From Streptomyces sp. LBL (GTDB taxonomy: Bacteria; Actinomycetota; Actinomycetes; Streptomycetales; Streptomycetaceae), in NCBI RefSeq assembly GCF_029893585.1, contig NZ_JARXYX010000004.1, positions 288,351 through 352,350 of the forward strand: 64,000 nt of DNA, written 5' to 3'. Positions within the stretch are counted from its first letter, which is position 1. Each line of letters opens with the position of its first letter. The notes below the pieces were generated by a model, which made no database searches, was not told the origin of the DNA, and worked only from the letters and a program-made list of their open reading frames with translations. Made by a program: the position numbers and the translations under genes. This document shows positions 29,864 through 38,283 of this stretch, piece by piece.

Positions 29864-30034
29864 ATGACGTTCCGGGGCCGCCCTTCACCTGCTGGTTCCG
29901 CCGGAGGGCGCGGCCCGACCCCCGGCGGGGAGGAGGTGCAGGCGTCAGACCGCCGACACGCTGAACGCGACGCGCTCCGGCGCCAGCGCGAAGGGCTTCT
30001 CGATCGCCATGGACAACCAGTACTCCAGCTGTAG
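29864..30034 (+). CDS. Possible small protein
   Basis: A 56-codon frame with a strong ribosome site (GAGGAG, seven bases before ATG). The sequence is Gly/Arg-rich (MTFRGRPSPAGSAGGRGP) and unlike known families. A second frame over the last third reads TADTLNATRSGASAKGFSIA then MDNQYSSC, which looks more protein-like, so a frameshifted remnant is equally possible. Confidence 0.3.
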   Translation: MTFRGRPSPAGSAGGRGPTPGGEEVQASDRRHAERDALRRQREGLLDRHGQPVLQL

Positions 30035-30060
30035 ATCGTGATCTCGCCGCCAGGCAGGCC

Positions 30061-30495
30061 CTACTCGTTCGCGCCGTGTCCCGGTGGCCACCCGATGACG
30101 CCTTCCGCTTGAACGTTGCGCAAAGATGCTCCTTCGAACCGGGCGCCGGTGACGTTGGTCAGCCCGAGCGGGGGTATGCCAGTGTTCACGCTGCCGAACC
30201 TGGCGTCGGTCAGATCGGTGTCGCGCAGGTCAGCACCCCGTAGATCGCATCCGGCCAGGCTGACCTCTCGCAGTGAAGCCCCGCGCAGGTCTGCGTCGCT
30301 GAAGTCACAGAACTTGAACCAACACCCGTCCAGGGTGGCGTGGCGTAGATCGGCCCCGCTGAACGAGCAGCGGGTGAACCTCATCCGCGACGTGCGAGCG
30401 GAAGCCAGGTTCTGGCCGGTGAAGTCCTCACCGTTCACGGCCGCATAGCTGTGGAGCGCGGCGAGTCGCTGTCTCGTGGTCAGTGGCGTGGTCAT
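30061..30495 (-). CDS. Pentapeptide-repeat protein
   Basis: A 144-residue protein from ATG 30495. From about residue 20 to 135 it follows the A(D/N)Lxx rhythm: GADLRHATLDG, DADLRGASLREVSLAGCDL, RGADLRDTDLTDARF. This forms a right-handed quadrilateral beta-helix. Some relatives mimic DNA and protect gyrase, but most have no known role and nothing here decides. Two Cys-containing repeats are present. The start has no clear ribosome site. It is divergent from an IS701 remnant. Confidence 0.8.
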   Translation of the reverse strand: MTTPLTTRQRLAALHSYAAVNGEDFTGQNLASARTSRMRFTRCSFSGADLRHATLDGCWFKFCDFSDADLRGASLREVSLAGCDLRGADLRDTDLTDARFGSVNTGIPPLGLTNVTGARFEGASLRNVQAEGVIGWPPGHGANE

Positions 30496-30621
30496 GTGCG
30501 CCAGCGTGTCAGCCGGGTCGGTGGCCGTCGCCCGTCTTTCCGGCAGTTCGGCGTCCGTCAGCTGGTCACACAGGTCCGGGCTGGTGCGGGAACGAGTGCG
30601 GCCACCGGTGATCATCGGTGT

Positions 30622-30957
30622 GTGAAGACAGAAGATCAGACGGTGGCCGCAGGTCACAGCGTAGACCCTGCCCGCTGGCAGGAGGCGTTCGAGGGCCTGA
30701 TGGCCCGGATCGCAGGCCGGTTCACACGGGTCGAACCCCGCCGTCGGGTCGGGCGGTTGGTGCTCGGCCTGCTGTCGGACCTGCCGCGCAAGAACTGCTG
30801 GACCATCGCCGAGTGGGCCGGGGAGAGGACCCCCGACGGCATGCAGCACCTGCTCGGGCGGGCCAGGTGGGACGCCGGCCAGGTCCGCGACGACGTGCGT
30901 GCCTACGTGGTGGAGCATCTGCACGACGACCAGGCGGTTCTGGCGGTCGACGAGACC
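30622..30957 (+). pseudogene. N-terminal remnant of an IS701-family transposase
   Basis: From GTG 30622 the frame reads GLMARIAGRFTRVEPRRRVG, WTIAEWAGERTPDGMQHLLG and VRDDVRAYVVEHLHDDQAVL ending AVDETS. This is the IS701 N-terminal region up to the first catalytic Asp (VxVDETG). The rest is replaced by a membrane-protein fragment on the other strand. Confidence 0.75.
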
Positions 30958-30959
30958 TC

Positions 30960-31211
30960 CAGGACGGACGGCGGGGCGTCGGTGATCCACTCACCCACCG
31001 CCAGCAGGGAGGTCGCTCCGGCCAGAACCGCGCACACGGTCAGCGCAAGCATGACGACCAGAGCGTGCCGTACGCCGGGGTCGTCCCGCTGGCCCGGCGC
31101 GTTCAGGGCCGTGACCGCGAACCACACGAGAGCAGCCGCAACGATCGCGCCGATGATGACGTCCACGTACCGGAAGGCGGCGTGGGAGAACACGGTTCCG
31201 CGCCGCACCAT
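30960..31211 (-). pseudogene. DUF2975-like membrane protein fragment
   Basis: Leftward frame with VFSHAAFRYVDVIIGAIVAA and ALVVMLALTVCAVLAGATSL, two hydrophobic helices in the order seen in DUF2975 proteins. Both ends are cut, the left one exactly at the IS701 remnant. Confidence 0.45.
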
Positions 31212-31482
31212 CGTTACCAGTCGCCATACACAACAGCCTCGGCAGAGCGAACAGCCGGCCGTCCACCGTCTGGATGCCTCGGCCCTCAGCTGACGGATCT
31301 CGCCCCAACGGCCCTCGACCCACCAGTCGGGGGTCGTTTTGCCGCGTCAACTCGCGTAGAACACGCCCGACTTGCCGGTTTCCGTCACCCGAAGGACATG
31401 TCGAATTCCTTTACACGGCTACATGTCCATGTCACTCTCCCGATTGCCGCCTTCAATCCACCCGCGTAGATGGGACCCCCAC
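31212..31482. other. Junction region and nuclease promoter
   Basis: No gene is supported here. It joins the truncated membrane-protein fragment to the secreted nuclease and should hold the nuclease promoter. An A/T-richer patch (CGAATTCCTTTACACGGCTA) lies near 31400. Confidence 0.4.
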
Positions 31483-32289
31483 ATGCTGGCGACCACACGG
31501 ATACGACGCTGGAAGCCGGTGGCGCTCGCCACCGCCGCCGTCCTGGCCGGCCTCGCCGCCCCCGCCCTGACCGCGACCCCCGCCGCGGCCACGACGACGG
31601 CGTACGACACGACGTACTACAAGAACGCGATCGGGAAGACGGGGACGAGCCTCAAGTCCTCCCTCCACACGATCATCAGCAGCCAGACGAAGATCTCGTA
31701 CTCCGCGGTCTGGAACGCCCTCAAGGCCACCGACCAGGACCCGAACAACAGCAGCAACGTGATCCTGCTGTACAGCGGGGTCTCGCGCAGCAAGACCCTC
31801 AACGGCGGTGACGTCGGCGACTGGAACCGCGAGCACACCTGGGCCAAGTCCCACGGCGACTTCGGCGAGGCGACCGGACCGGGCACCGACCTGCATCACC
31901 TGCGCCCCGCCGACGTCCAGGTCAACAGCATCCGCGGCAACCTGGACTTCGACAACGGCGGCGGCACGGTCAACAATGGCGGCGGCAGCCTCGTCGACTC
32001 CGACTCCTTCGAGCCGCGCGACGCCGACAAGGGCGACGTGGCCCGCATGATCCTCTACATGGCCGTGCGCTACGAGGGCGGCGACGGCTGGGCCGACCTG
32101 GAGCCCAACGAGCGGGTTAACAACGGCAGCAACCCGTACATCGGCAAGCTCTCCGTCCTCAAGCAGTGGAGCGACGAGGACCCGCCGAGCGCCTTCGAGG
32201 AGAAGCGCAACCAGGTCATCTACGACACCTACCAGCACAACCGCAACCCGTTCATCGACCACCCGGAGTGGGTCGAGGCGATCTGGTAG
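31483..32289 (+). CDS. Secreted endonuclease I-type DNase
   Basis: A 268-residue exported nuclease from ATG 31483. The signal peptide runs through VALATAAVLAGLAAPAL to about ATPAAA near residue 36. The mature part is the endonuclease I/EndA family: NREHTWAKSHG near residues 115-125 carries the catalytic His, and DLHHLRPADVQVNSIRGN near 136 the partner residues, with NPFIDHPEWVEAIW the usual C-terminal motif that completes the metal site. These enzymes degrade extracellular DNA for nutrition or during colony development. A hairpin terminator follows immediately. It appears intact though flanked by debris on both sides. Confidence 0.9.
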   Translation: MLATTRIRRWKPVALATAAVLAGLAAPALTATPAAATTTAYDTTYYKNAIGKTGTSLKSSLHTIISSQTKISYSAVWNALKATDQDPNNSSNVILLYSGVSRSKTLNGGDVGDWNREHTWAKSHGDFGEATGPGTDLHHLRPADVQVNSIRGNLDFDNGGGTVNNGGGSLVDSDSFEPRDADKGDVARMILYMAVRYEGGDGWADLEPNERVNNGSNPYIGKLSVLKQWSDEDPPSAFEEKRNQVIYDTYQHNRNPFIDHPEWVEAIW

Positions 32290-32300
32290 GGCGACCTGGC

Positions 32301-32338
32301 GGGCCGACGGGAAAACGTCCGCGCGGACGGGTCGGCCC
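32301..32338. terminator. Terminator after the nuclease gene
   Basis: GGGCCGAC (32301-32308) pairs with GTCGGCCC (32331-32338), and an inner palindrome GTCCGCGCGGAC lies in the loop. It begins 12 bases after the stop codon. Confidence 0.65.
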
Positions 32339-32342
32339 ACCG

Positions 32343-32359
32343 GGATCGTTGAACGATCC
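32343..32359. promoter_or_regulatory. Perfect dyad GGATCGTT-G-AACGATCC
   Basis: A 17-base perfect palindrome with a GTTGAAC core, the size and shape of GntR-type operators (inference). An AAGGGGTGGGG sequence follows, but no gene begins after it, so it may be the leftover control region of a deleted gene. Confidence 0.5.
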
Positions 32360-33106
32360 TACAAGGGGTGGGGACGTTTTTCTCCGAGAGGCGGGCGAAG
32401 GGTCTCCAACTGTGCGGCGATTGGCTTGGGGAAGCTGCGGCAAGTTGATTCCGGCTCGGGCGTAACCCGATGGACTGACTCTCGTTCTACCTGACATACA
32501 CGCCGCGTGCTTGAAGTGCGCGCGGTCCCCGCCACTGGCATCGTGTTTCATCTGCGGTGACCGGTTCAGCGTCCGGCGGGGCAGCGATCCCCGGGTGTGC
32601 CTGACTCGAAAGAGCCGGACACAGTCCAGACGCTGGCACCGCGTCACCGCCAGTGATGCCGCACACGGGCTCTACCCAAGGATCGGCCCGGAACCCTCCG
32701 CGCTCGTCACCGCTTCCACCTCTCGAGGCCACGCGATGACCCAGGATCCTTAAGAGTTCCAGAGACGCTCACTCGGAACCGGCGCAACACCTTGACGTCA
32801 CCCTCCGGGAACCGAGGATCAGGTAGGGCAAGCGCCCGCGGCACGGCTGCGGCACGCGATATTCACAATCGCAGGATTGTTCAACGAGATTTCGGTTGCC
32901 GCGTGCGGCCTGGAGAACCCAGTCCGCCCCGAGCTCCGTCCGCTCTCATACGGGGGCAGCCGAGATACGGCCGAAAGGGATAGCAGCGTGATCCTGGGTG
33001 GGTGATCGAGGCTTCCGGGCGGTGGCTGTGGGTGGGTCTGCCGGTGGCACGGGGACCGGACGGTCGGGGCGGGCGGGGGTTGTTTGGGGTGGTTGTATCG
33101 GCTGGT
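32360..33106. other. Gene-poor stretch before the Tn3 remnant
   Basis: About 750 bases contain no convincing gene. The rightward frame around 32540-32650 reads CFICGDRFSVRRGSDPRVC then RTQSRRWHR, which resembles a decayed CxxC zinc ribbon with one Cys pair lost. The remainder shows mixed composition and looks like rearranged DNA. Confidence 0.4.
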
Positions 33107-33171
33107 GATCGCCCTGGTACGGTCCCGCGCGGAAGTGATCGTTTTCGTACCATGGGGCGGGAACCGGCGGC

Positions 33172-34187
33172 GTGACCTCGATAGAACGGACCGCGTACCC
33201 GCGGTTCAAGCGGCTGATGTCGGCGCGGGAGATGCACGTCTTCTTCACCCCCAAGCGCGAGGAGATCGACTGGGCCCAGGAGCGGACCCGCTCCGGGGAG
33301 CATTTGCTCGCCCTGGCCTTGACGCTGAAGTGCTACCAGAAGCTGGGCTACTTCCCGAAGGCCGCCGAGGTGCCCGGGGCGGTGGTGGAGCACGTGCGCG
33401 GAGCCCTGGAGCTGCCGGAGGGCACCGGGCCGCACTACGAGTCGGTCAACACCGCCAAGCTGCACCGCAAGCTGGTGCGCGAGCGGCAGGGAATCTCCTA
33501 CGACCAGGAACGAGCCCGGAATATCGCCGAGGAGGCGATCCGGCGGGCGGCGCTGGTGAAGAACAACCCGCCGGACCTGATCAACGTCGCGCTGGAGGAA
33601 CTGGTCCGGGGAACCTGCGAACTCCCGGCGTTCCGCACCCTGGACGAGATGGCCGCCCGGGTCCGCCGGGAGGTGAATGAGGACATCTTCGCCACCGTCA
33701 GGTCCCGCATGACTATGGAGGACCGGGCCCGGCTCCACGGGCTACTGGACGTGGGCGGCCTGGACCGCAAGAGCGGGCTGAACCGGCTGAGGAAGCCCGC
33801 GAAACGGCCCAGCTGGAGCCATCTGAAGGAGCAGCACAAGCACCTTCAGTGGGTGGACGGGCTCGGGGACACCGACGCGTGGCTGGAGGGCATCGCTCCG
33901 GGGAAGATCGCCGACTTCGCGGCCGAGGCCGGCGCCCTGGACGCGGCGGAGCTGCGGGATTACGAGGCGGGCAAGCTCATTGCGCTGCTGGCCTGCCTGG
34001 TGCACGCGGCCCGGCGGCGGGCCCGCGATGACCTGGCGGAGATGTTCTGCAAGCGGGTGGCCACCAAGCTGAAGAACGCGAAGGACGAGCTGGAGGAGAT
34101 CCGCAAGCAGCAGCAGGCGCTGGTGGAGCGGATGATCGGCACCTACCGCACGGTGCTGGAGCGGATCGACCCCGCAGGCCTTCTGCC
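33172..34187 (+). pseudogene. Tn3 transposase, N-terminal half
   Basis: From GTG 33172: MTSIERTAYPRFKRLMSARE is the standard opening of Tn3 TnpA (DUF4158 domain), followed by the helical DNA-binding region to YRTVLERIDPAG at about residue 338. Beyond this the frame reads unrelated residues to a stop at 34278. In intact relatives about 240-260 residues follow before the DDE core, and these are missing here. Confidence 0.8.
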
Positions 34188-35465
34188 GTGTGGCACGGAC
34201 GGGGCCCCGGCTCTGTTCCGTACTGGGTGGAGTGGTGGCGGCGATTCGGCCCGGCCTCTGGCAGCGACCCGAAGCTGAAGGACCCGTTCGGCCGGTACGT
34301 GCTGACGACCTTCGTGGGCGGCATCAACATGACGTTCGCCGAGGCCGCGCGGCACATCGCGGGGGTGTCCGCGCACGAGCTGAGCGCGATCACGAACCGG
34401 CACCTGAGCGTGGAGAAGATCAACGAGGCGATCACCGACGTGGTCAACGCGTTCATGCGCCTGGACCTGGTCAAGGCGTGGGGCGACGGAACGTCTGTGG
34501 CGGCGGACGGCACGCAGATGGACACCTTCATCGACAACCTGCTCGCCGAGTCCTCGATCCGGTACGGAGGCTTCGGCGGCATCGCGTACCATCACATATC
34601 GGATCAGTACATCGCGCTCTTCTCCAGATTCGTGCCTTGTGGGGTGTGGGAGGCGGTGTACATCATCGACGGGCTGCTGAAGAACGCCTCTCAGATGAAG
34701 CCGGACACGATCCATGCCGATACGCAGGGGCAGTCGTTCCCGGTCTTCTGTCTCGCCCATTTGATGGGGTTCGAGCTGATGCCGAGGATACGGAACTGGA
34801 AGGACCGCACCTTCTACCGGCCCTCCGCCAGCGCCCGCTACCGGCACATCGATGTCCTGTTCGACCAGGGCGGGCGCAACGTCATCGATTGGCGGCTGAT
34901 CGAGACGCACTGGCGCGATCTCATGCGGGTCTCGATCGCGATCCGGGACGGCACCCTGGCTTCGCCGCTGCTGCTGCGGCGCCTGGGCAGCAACTCCCAC
35001 CGCAACCAGATCTACCGGGCCTTCCGGGAGGTAGGCCGGGCGGTCGCCACCGTGCAGCTGCTGCGGTTCATCTCGGACCCCTCGCTGCGCCGCCGGGTGA
35101 CGGCGGCCACCAACAAGGTCGAGTCCTTCAACAACTTCACCGACTGGCTGGCGTTCTGCAACGGCGGGCTGATCGCCGAGAACGACCCGGTCGAACAGGA
35201 GAAGGCGGTGAAGCTGACCTCGCTGCTCGCCAACTGCGTGATCTTCCATACGACCCTGGACCTGATGAACGTGGTCCGCGACCTCCAGGCGGAGGGATGG
35301 CAGATCACCAGGGAGGACCTGGCTGCGATCAGCCCGTACCTGACCGACCACATCATGCGGTTCGGCACCTACGCCACCACTGAGCTGACCGTGCGGCCTG
35401 GCGCGTTCAACCCGCACCTGGACGTCGAGTTCGAGGCGGAAGAGGAAGAGCCGGCCGCGGTCTGA
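34188..35465 (+). pseudogene. Tn3 transposase, C-terminal DDE half
   Basis: A different frame from the N-terminal half picks up at WWRRFGPASGSDPKLKDPFG and runs to the end of TnpA. The catalytic residues are present: Asp in WGDGTSVAADGTQ, Asp in HADTQGQ and Glu in TNKVESFNNF. Together with the first half it is one transposase with an internal deletion of roughly 750 bases plus a frame change, so it cannot act in its own movement. Confidence 0.8.
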
Positions 35466-35573
35466 CAGGCCCTGCGCAGTCGTAGGCGGTGACCGGCGAT
35501 CGGCCTCGGCGATACCCCGCGAGGGCGTCGCCGAGGCCGCCGTCCGCAGGCCGGTCGTGCTCTGCGGGGCGGG

Positions 35574-36143
35574 TCAGCTGCCGCAGGCGCATCCGGCGGC
35601 CGTGACCGGCTCGGCGTCGGCGGCCTGTTCGCCCGCTGCCGCAGCAGGCGTCTTCGCCGCCCCCGTACTCAGTATCCGGGCTGGACAGTAGAGGCACCGC
35701 TGTACAGCGGGCGCGGAAACCCGGGAACCGCCCCGGCTCGGCGGTTGGACCTGGTAGAAGGCGCCCGGACGGGGGCCGCCTCTCTCCCCGTCCGGGCGCC
35801 CGGAGCGTACGGCCCGCGTCAGGGCCGGGGCAGGGGCCAGCCGGGCATCTGCGGCGACCTCGCCGACGGTTGTCATCTGCGCGTCGGGCGCGGCGCTTTG
35901 GGCGAGGAAACGCAGGTGAAAAGCCTTCTCAGTGGCGGCGCTGATCCGCTTGGGGCTGTGCGGGGTGGTCCGGGGCCCCGTCGGCAGACCCGCAGCCCAG
36001 TGAGTGAGGTTGCCGAACGCTGGCGCCGCGTGCATACGGGCGCATATGAAGGAGACCGTGCCGGGCAGCAGGCGGCCTTCGCCGGTGCCGTCCTCGACCA
36101 CCGTCAGCAGACCTGTCAGTGCTTCGCCGGATGGGTCAGCCAC
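35574..36143 (-). CDS. Unrecognised protein or remnant
   Basis: A 189-codon leftward frame from GTG 36143 with strongly coding third-position composition. Segments include LTGLLTVVEDGTGEGRLLPG, FHLRFLAQSAAPDAQMTTVG and a C-terminus with CLYCPARIL and GCACGS, a CxxC and CxC pair that could bind a metal. I do not recognise it. It lies next to the lost right end of the Tn3 remnant, so it may be cargo or a truncated resident gene. The flanks 35466-35573 and 36144-36292 hold nothing I can name. Confidence 0.35.
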   Translation of the reverse strand: MADPSGEALTGLLTVVEDGTGEGRLLPGTVSFICARMHAAPAFGNLTHWAAGLPTGPRTTPHSPKRISAATEKAFHLRFLAQSAAPDAQMTTVGEVAADARLAPAPALTRAVRSGRPDGERGGPRPGAFYQVQPPSRGGSRVSAPAVQRCLYCPARILSTGAAKTPAAAAGEQAADAEPVTAAGCACGS

Positions 36144-36292
36144 GACGCCAGCACAGCGGTACTCGAGCTACGGCGTGTACGCCGCCGGGAAAGCGGGCCA
36201 GCCGATCGTGGGGTGGAGATGGTCACCCGCATGTCCCACCAGATGATCTACTTCGGCCGCCCCGACGGCGCCCTCGGTCTTCTCTGTGAAAA

Positions 36293-37300
36293 TCAGTGCT
36301 GCGAGAAGTCGGTCGTTCGCTCGCGACCGCGGAATGTGGCGCGGTAGGCACTGGGTGAGACCCCTAGTTCTGCTTGTAGATGCAATCGCATTGAACCGGC
36401 GGTGCCGAAGCCTGCGGTGACGGCGACCTCGTCGATGGGCAGGTCCGTGCATTCCAGGAGGGAGCAGGCTCGCTCGATGCGCTGTTGGGTGAGCCACCGT
36501 CCCGGCGAGGTGCCGATTTCGTCATGGAAGCGTCGGGTGAATGTTCGCGTGCTTGTCGACTCCTGGGCTGCCAGTTCCCGGAGCGTGACGGGCCGGTGCA
36601 GGTTCGCGAGTGCCCATCGGCGTGCCTTGCTGGTTGAGGAGATTCTCGGGTCCGGCATCGGTCGCTGCACGTATTGCGCTTGCCCGCCCTCGCGGTGTGG
36701 CGGGACGACGGAGCCGCGCGCCACGTCGTTGGCGACTGCTGCGCCGTAGTCGGTGCGAATCATGTGCAGGCACAGGTCAATGCCTGATGCTGCTCCGGCA
36801 GAGGTGAGGACGCCGTCGTCGTCGGTGTAGAGGACATCGAGGTCGAATGCGACGTCCGGGAATCGCTCCCGGAACCGGGTGGATGAACGCCAGTGCGTGG
36901 TTGCTCGCCGCCCGGTGAGCAGGCCCGCCGCGGCCAGCACGAACGATCCTGTGCAGATCGAGGCGACCCGTGCGCCGGGTCGAATCCGCGCCAGCGCGGC
37001 GGTGAGCGAGGGTTCGAGCGGCCCGCTCCGGGGCTCGAAATCAACTCTGGCCCCTGGGACAACGACGGTGTCGGCCTCGGCCAGCGCCTCGGGGCCGTGA
37101 GCGACGGTGACGGCGAAGTCGGCGTCCGTGCGTATTTCCCCGGGCTCGGGTGCGCAGGTCACGACCTCGTAGAGCGCGGCACCGGCGGCCGAGCGCGCCT
37201 GGCCGAAGAGGCGGTGAACGATGCTGAGCTCGAATGACAATATCTCGTCGCGGACCAGGACCGCCACGCGGTGGCACCCAGTACCAGCAAAAACAGCCAT
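36293..37300 (-). CDS. GlxA-type AraC regulator (DJ-1/PfpI plus HTH)
   Basis: A 335-residue regulator. ATG 37300 is preferred; ATG 37318 is an alternative and neither has a strong ribosome site. Residues about 8-185 are a DJ-1/PfpI-like sensor (VAVLVRDEILSFELSIVHRL, ASICTGSFVLAAAGLLTGRR with the nucleophile-elbow Cys, TSAGAASGIDLCLHMI). Residues about 225-330 are an AraC HTH pair (TLRELAAQESTSTRTFTRRF, LPIDEVAVTAGFGTAGSMRL). It is divergent from the quinone reductase at 37372 with only 71 bases between them, and probably controls it. Confidence 0.9.
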   Translation of the reverse strand: MAVFAGTGCHRVAVLVRDEILSFELSIVHRLFGQARSAAGAALYEVVTCAPEPGEIRTDADFAVTVAHGPEALAEADTVVVPGARVDFEPRSGPLEPSLTAALARIRPGARVASICTGSFVLAAAGLLTGRRATTHWRSSTRFRERFPDVAFDLDVLYTDDDGVLTSAGAASGIDLCLHMIRTDYGAAVANDVARGSVVPPHREGGQAQYVQRPMPDPRISSTSKARRWALANLHRPVTLRELAAQESTSTRTFTRRFHDEIGTSPGRWLTQQRIERACSLLECTDLPIDEVAVTAGFGTAGSMRLHLQAELGVSPSAYRATFRGRERTTDFSQH

Positions 37301-37371
37301 GGCCCGATCTTCGCACATATTGTCTATCGGGCCAGTCGTCGTGGCCGTGCCGCGCGGCCACCATCGACGTC

Positions 37372-38136
37372 ATGAACGTTCTTTGGATTCTCGCCCACCC
37401 CGAACCCCGCTCGCTCAACGGCTACCTCGCCGCGCAAGGGCAGCGCGCGCTCCGCGCCGAAGGCCACCACGTTGAGGTGTCGGACCTGTACGCGATGGGC
37501 TGGAACCCCGTCGCTGACGCCGCCGGCTACGCCCACGACCCGGCAGAGCGCTTCCAGGTCGCTGCCGCCGCGAAGCAGGCGTATGAGAGCGGCACGCTGA
37601 GCGCCGATATCCGAGCCGAGCAGGAAAAGATCAACCGGGCAGACACCATCGTCGTCCAGTTCCCTATGTGGTGGTTCGGAATGCCCGCCATCCTCAAGGG
37701 CTGGTTCGACCGGGTCTGGCACCAGGGCTTCGCGTACGGGTTGCGCGGCCCGAACGGCGAGTGGATCGGTTACGGAGACGGGTTCCTTGCAGGTAAGCGT
37801 GCGATGGCGGTCGTGACCATGGGTGGGCCGCCGTGGTTCTACGGCGAGCGGGGCATCCACGGAGCCGTCGACGAGCTGCTGTTCGGGTTGCAGCACGGCA
37901 CCCTGTTCTACGGGGGCGCAGAGGTGCTGCCCCCGGTGCTGATCTCGGGTGCCGACAGGTTCACGCCCGAAGAAGGCGAGGCAGCGGCCAAGGAGCTGCA
38001 CGAGCGCCTGCTCGCGATCCCGACGACCGAGCCGATCGCGTACCGAACGCAAAACGGCGGAGACTACGACCACAACCTCGTGCTGCGACCGGACGTGGCA
38101 CCGGGGCTGACCGGACTGGGAGCGCACGTGGCCTGA
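37372..38136 (+). CDS. NAD(P)H quinone oxidoreductase, flavodoxin-like fold
   Basis: A 254-residue flavoprotein of the MdaB/NQO1 family. MNVLWILAHPEPRSLNGYLA holds the FMN/FAD phosphate loop, and TIVVQFPMWWFGMPAILKGW the conserved PxxWFxxPAxLKGW motif near residues 100-115. VVTMGGPPWFYG and the C-terminal cap follow. These enzymes reduce quinones or electrophiles by two electrons, protecting against oxidative stress. The divergent GlxA-type regulator suggests induction by a reactive compound. ATG 37372 is the first residue of the conserved fold. Confidence 0.88.
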   Translation: MNVLWILAHPEPRSLNGYLAAQGQRALRAEGHHVEVSDLYAMGWNPVADAAGYAHDPAERFQVAAAAKQAYESGTLSADIRAEQEKINRADTIVVQFPMWWFGMPAILKGWFDRVWHQGFAYGLRGPNGEWIGYGDGFLAGKRAMAVVTMGGPPWFYGERGIHGAVDELLFGLQHGTLFYGGAEVLPPVLISGADRFTPEEGEAAAKELHERLLAIPTTEPIAYRTQNGGDYDHNLVLRPDVAPGLTGLGAHVA

Positions 38137-38283
38137 CGCCGACACAGGGACAACTCTGGGCGCCCACATCGGCAAGCACCATGCTGTAGAGGTGGGCGCC
38201 CAGTCATTGGATTGCCTGCACGGCGCTGTCAAAGCCATCACGCTTCGCGCTCGCAGAAATGAGTAGGAGTCGCCACACCGCGC

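Larger units (their letters stand above)
33107..35470 (+). mobile_element. Tn3-family transposon remnant
   Basis: The two halves of a Tn3-type TnpA occupy 33172-35465. Just upstream, 33114-33152 (with GGAAGTGATCGTTTTCGTACC) looks like the inner part of a Tn3-family terminal repeat. I could not find its complement after 35465, so the right end is probably lost. No resolvase gene is seen. Confidence 0.65.

Noticed and set aside
31453..32340. A 295-codon minus-strand frame over the nuclease
   Set aside because: The plus frame holds a signal peptide and the NREHTWAKSH nuclease motif; the minus frame is a shadow.
32511..32753. A complete zinc-ribbon gene
   Set aside because: Only CxxC and one later Cys remain, there is no proper start, and composition is mixed. 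It is recorded only as possible debris.
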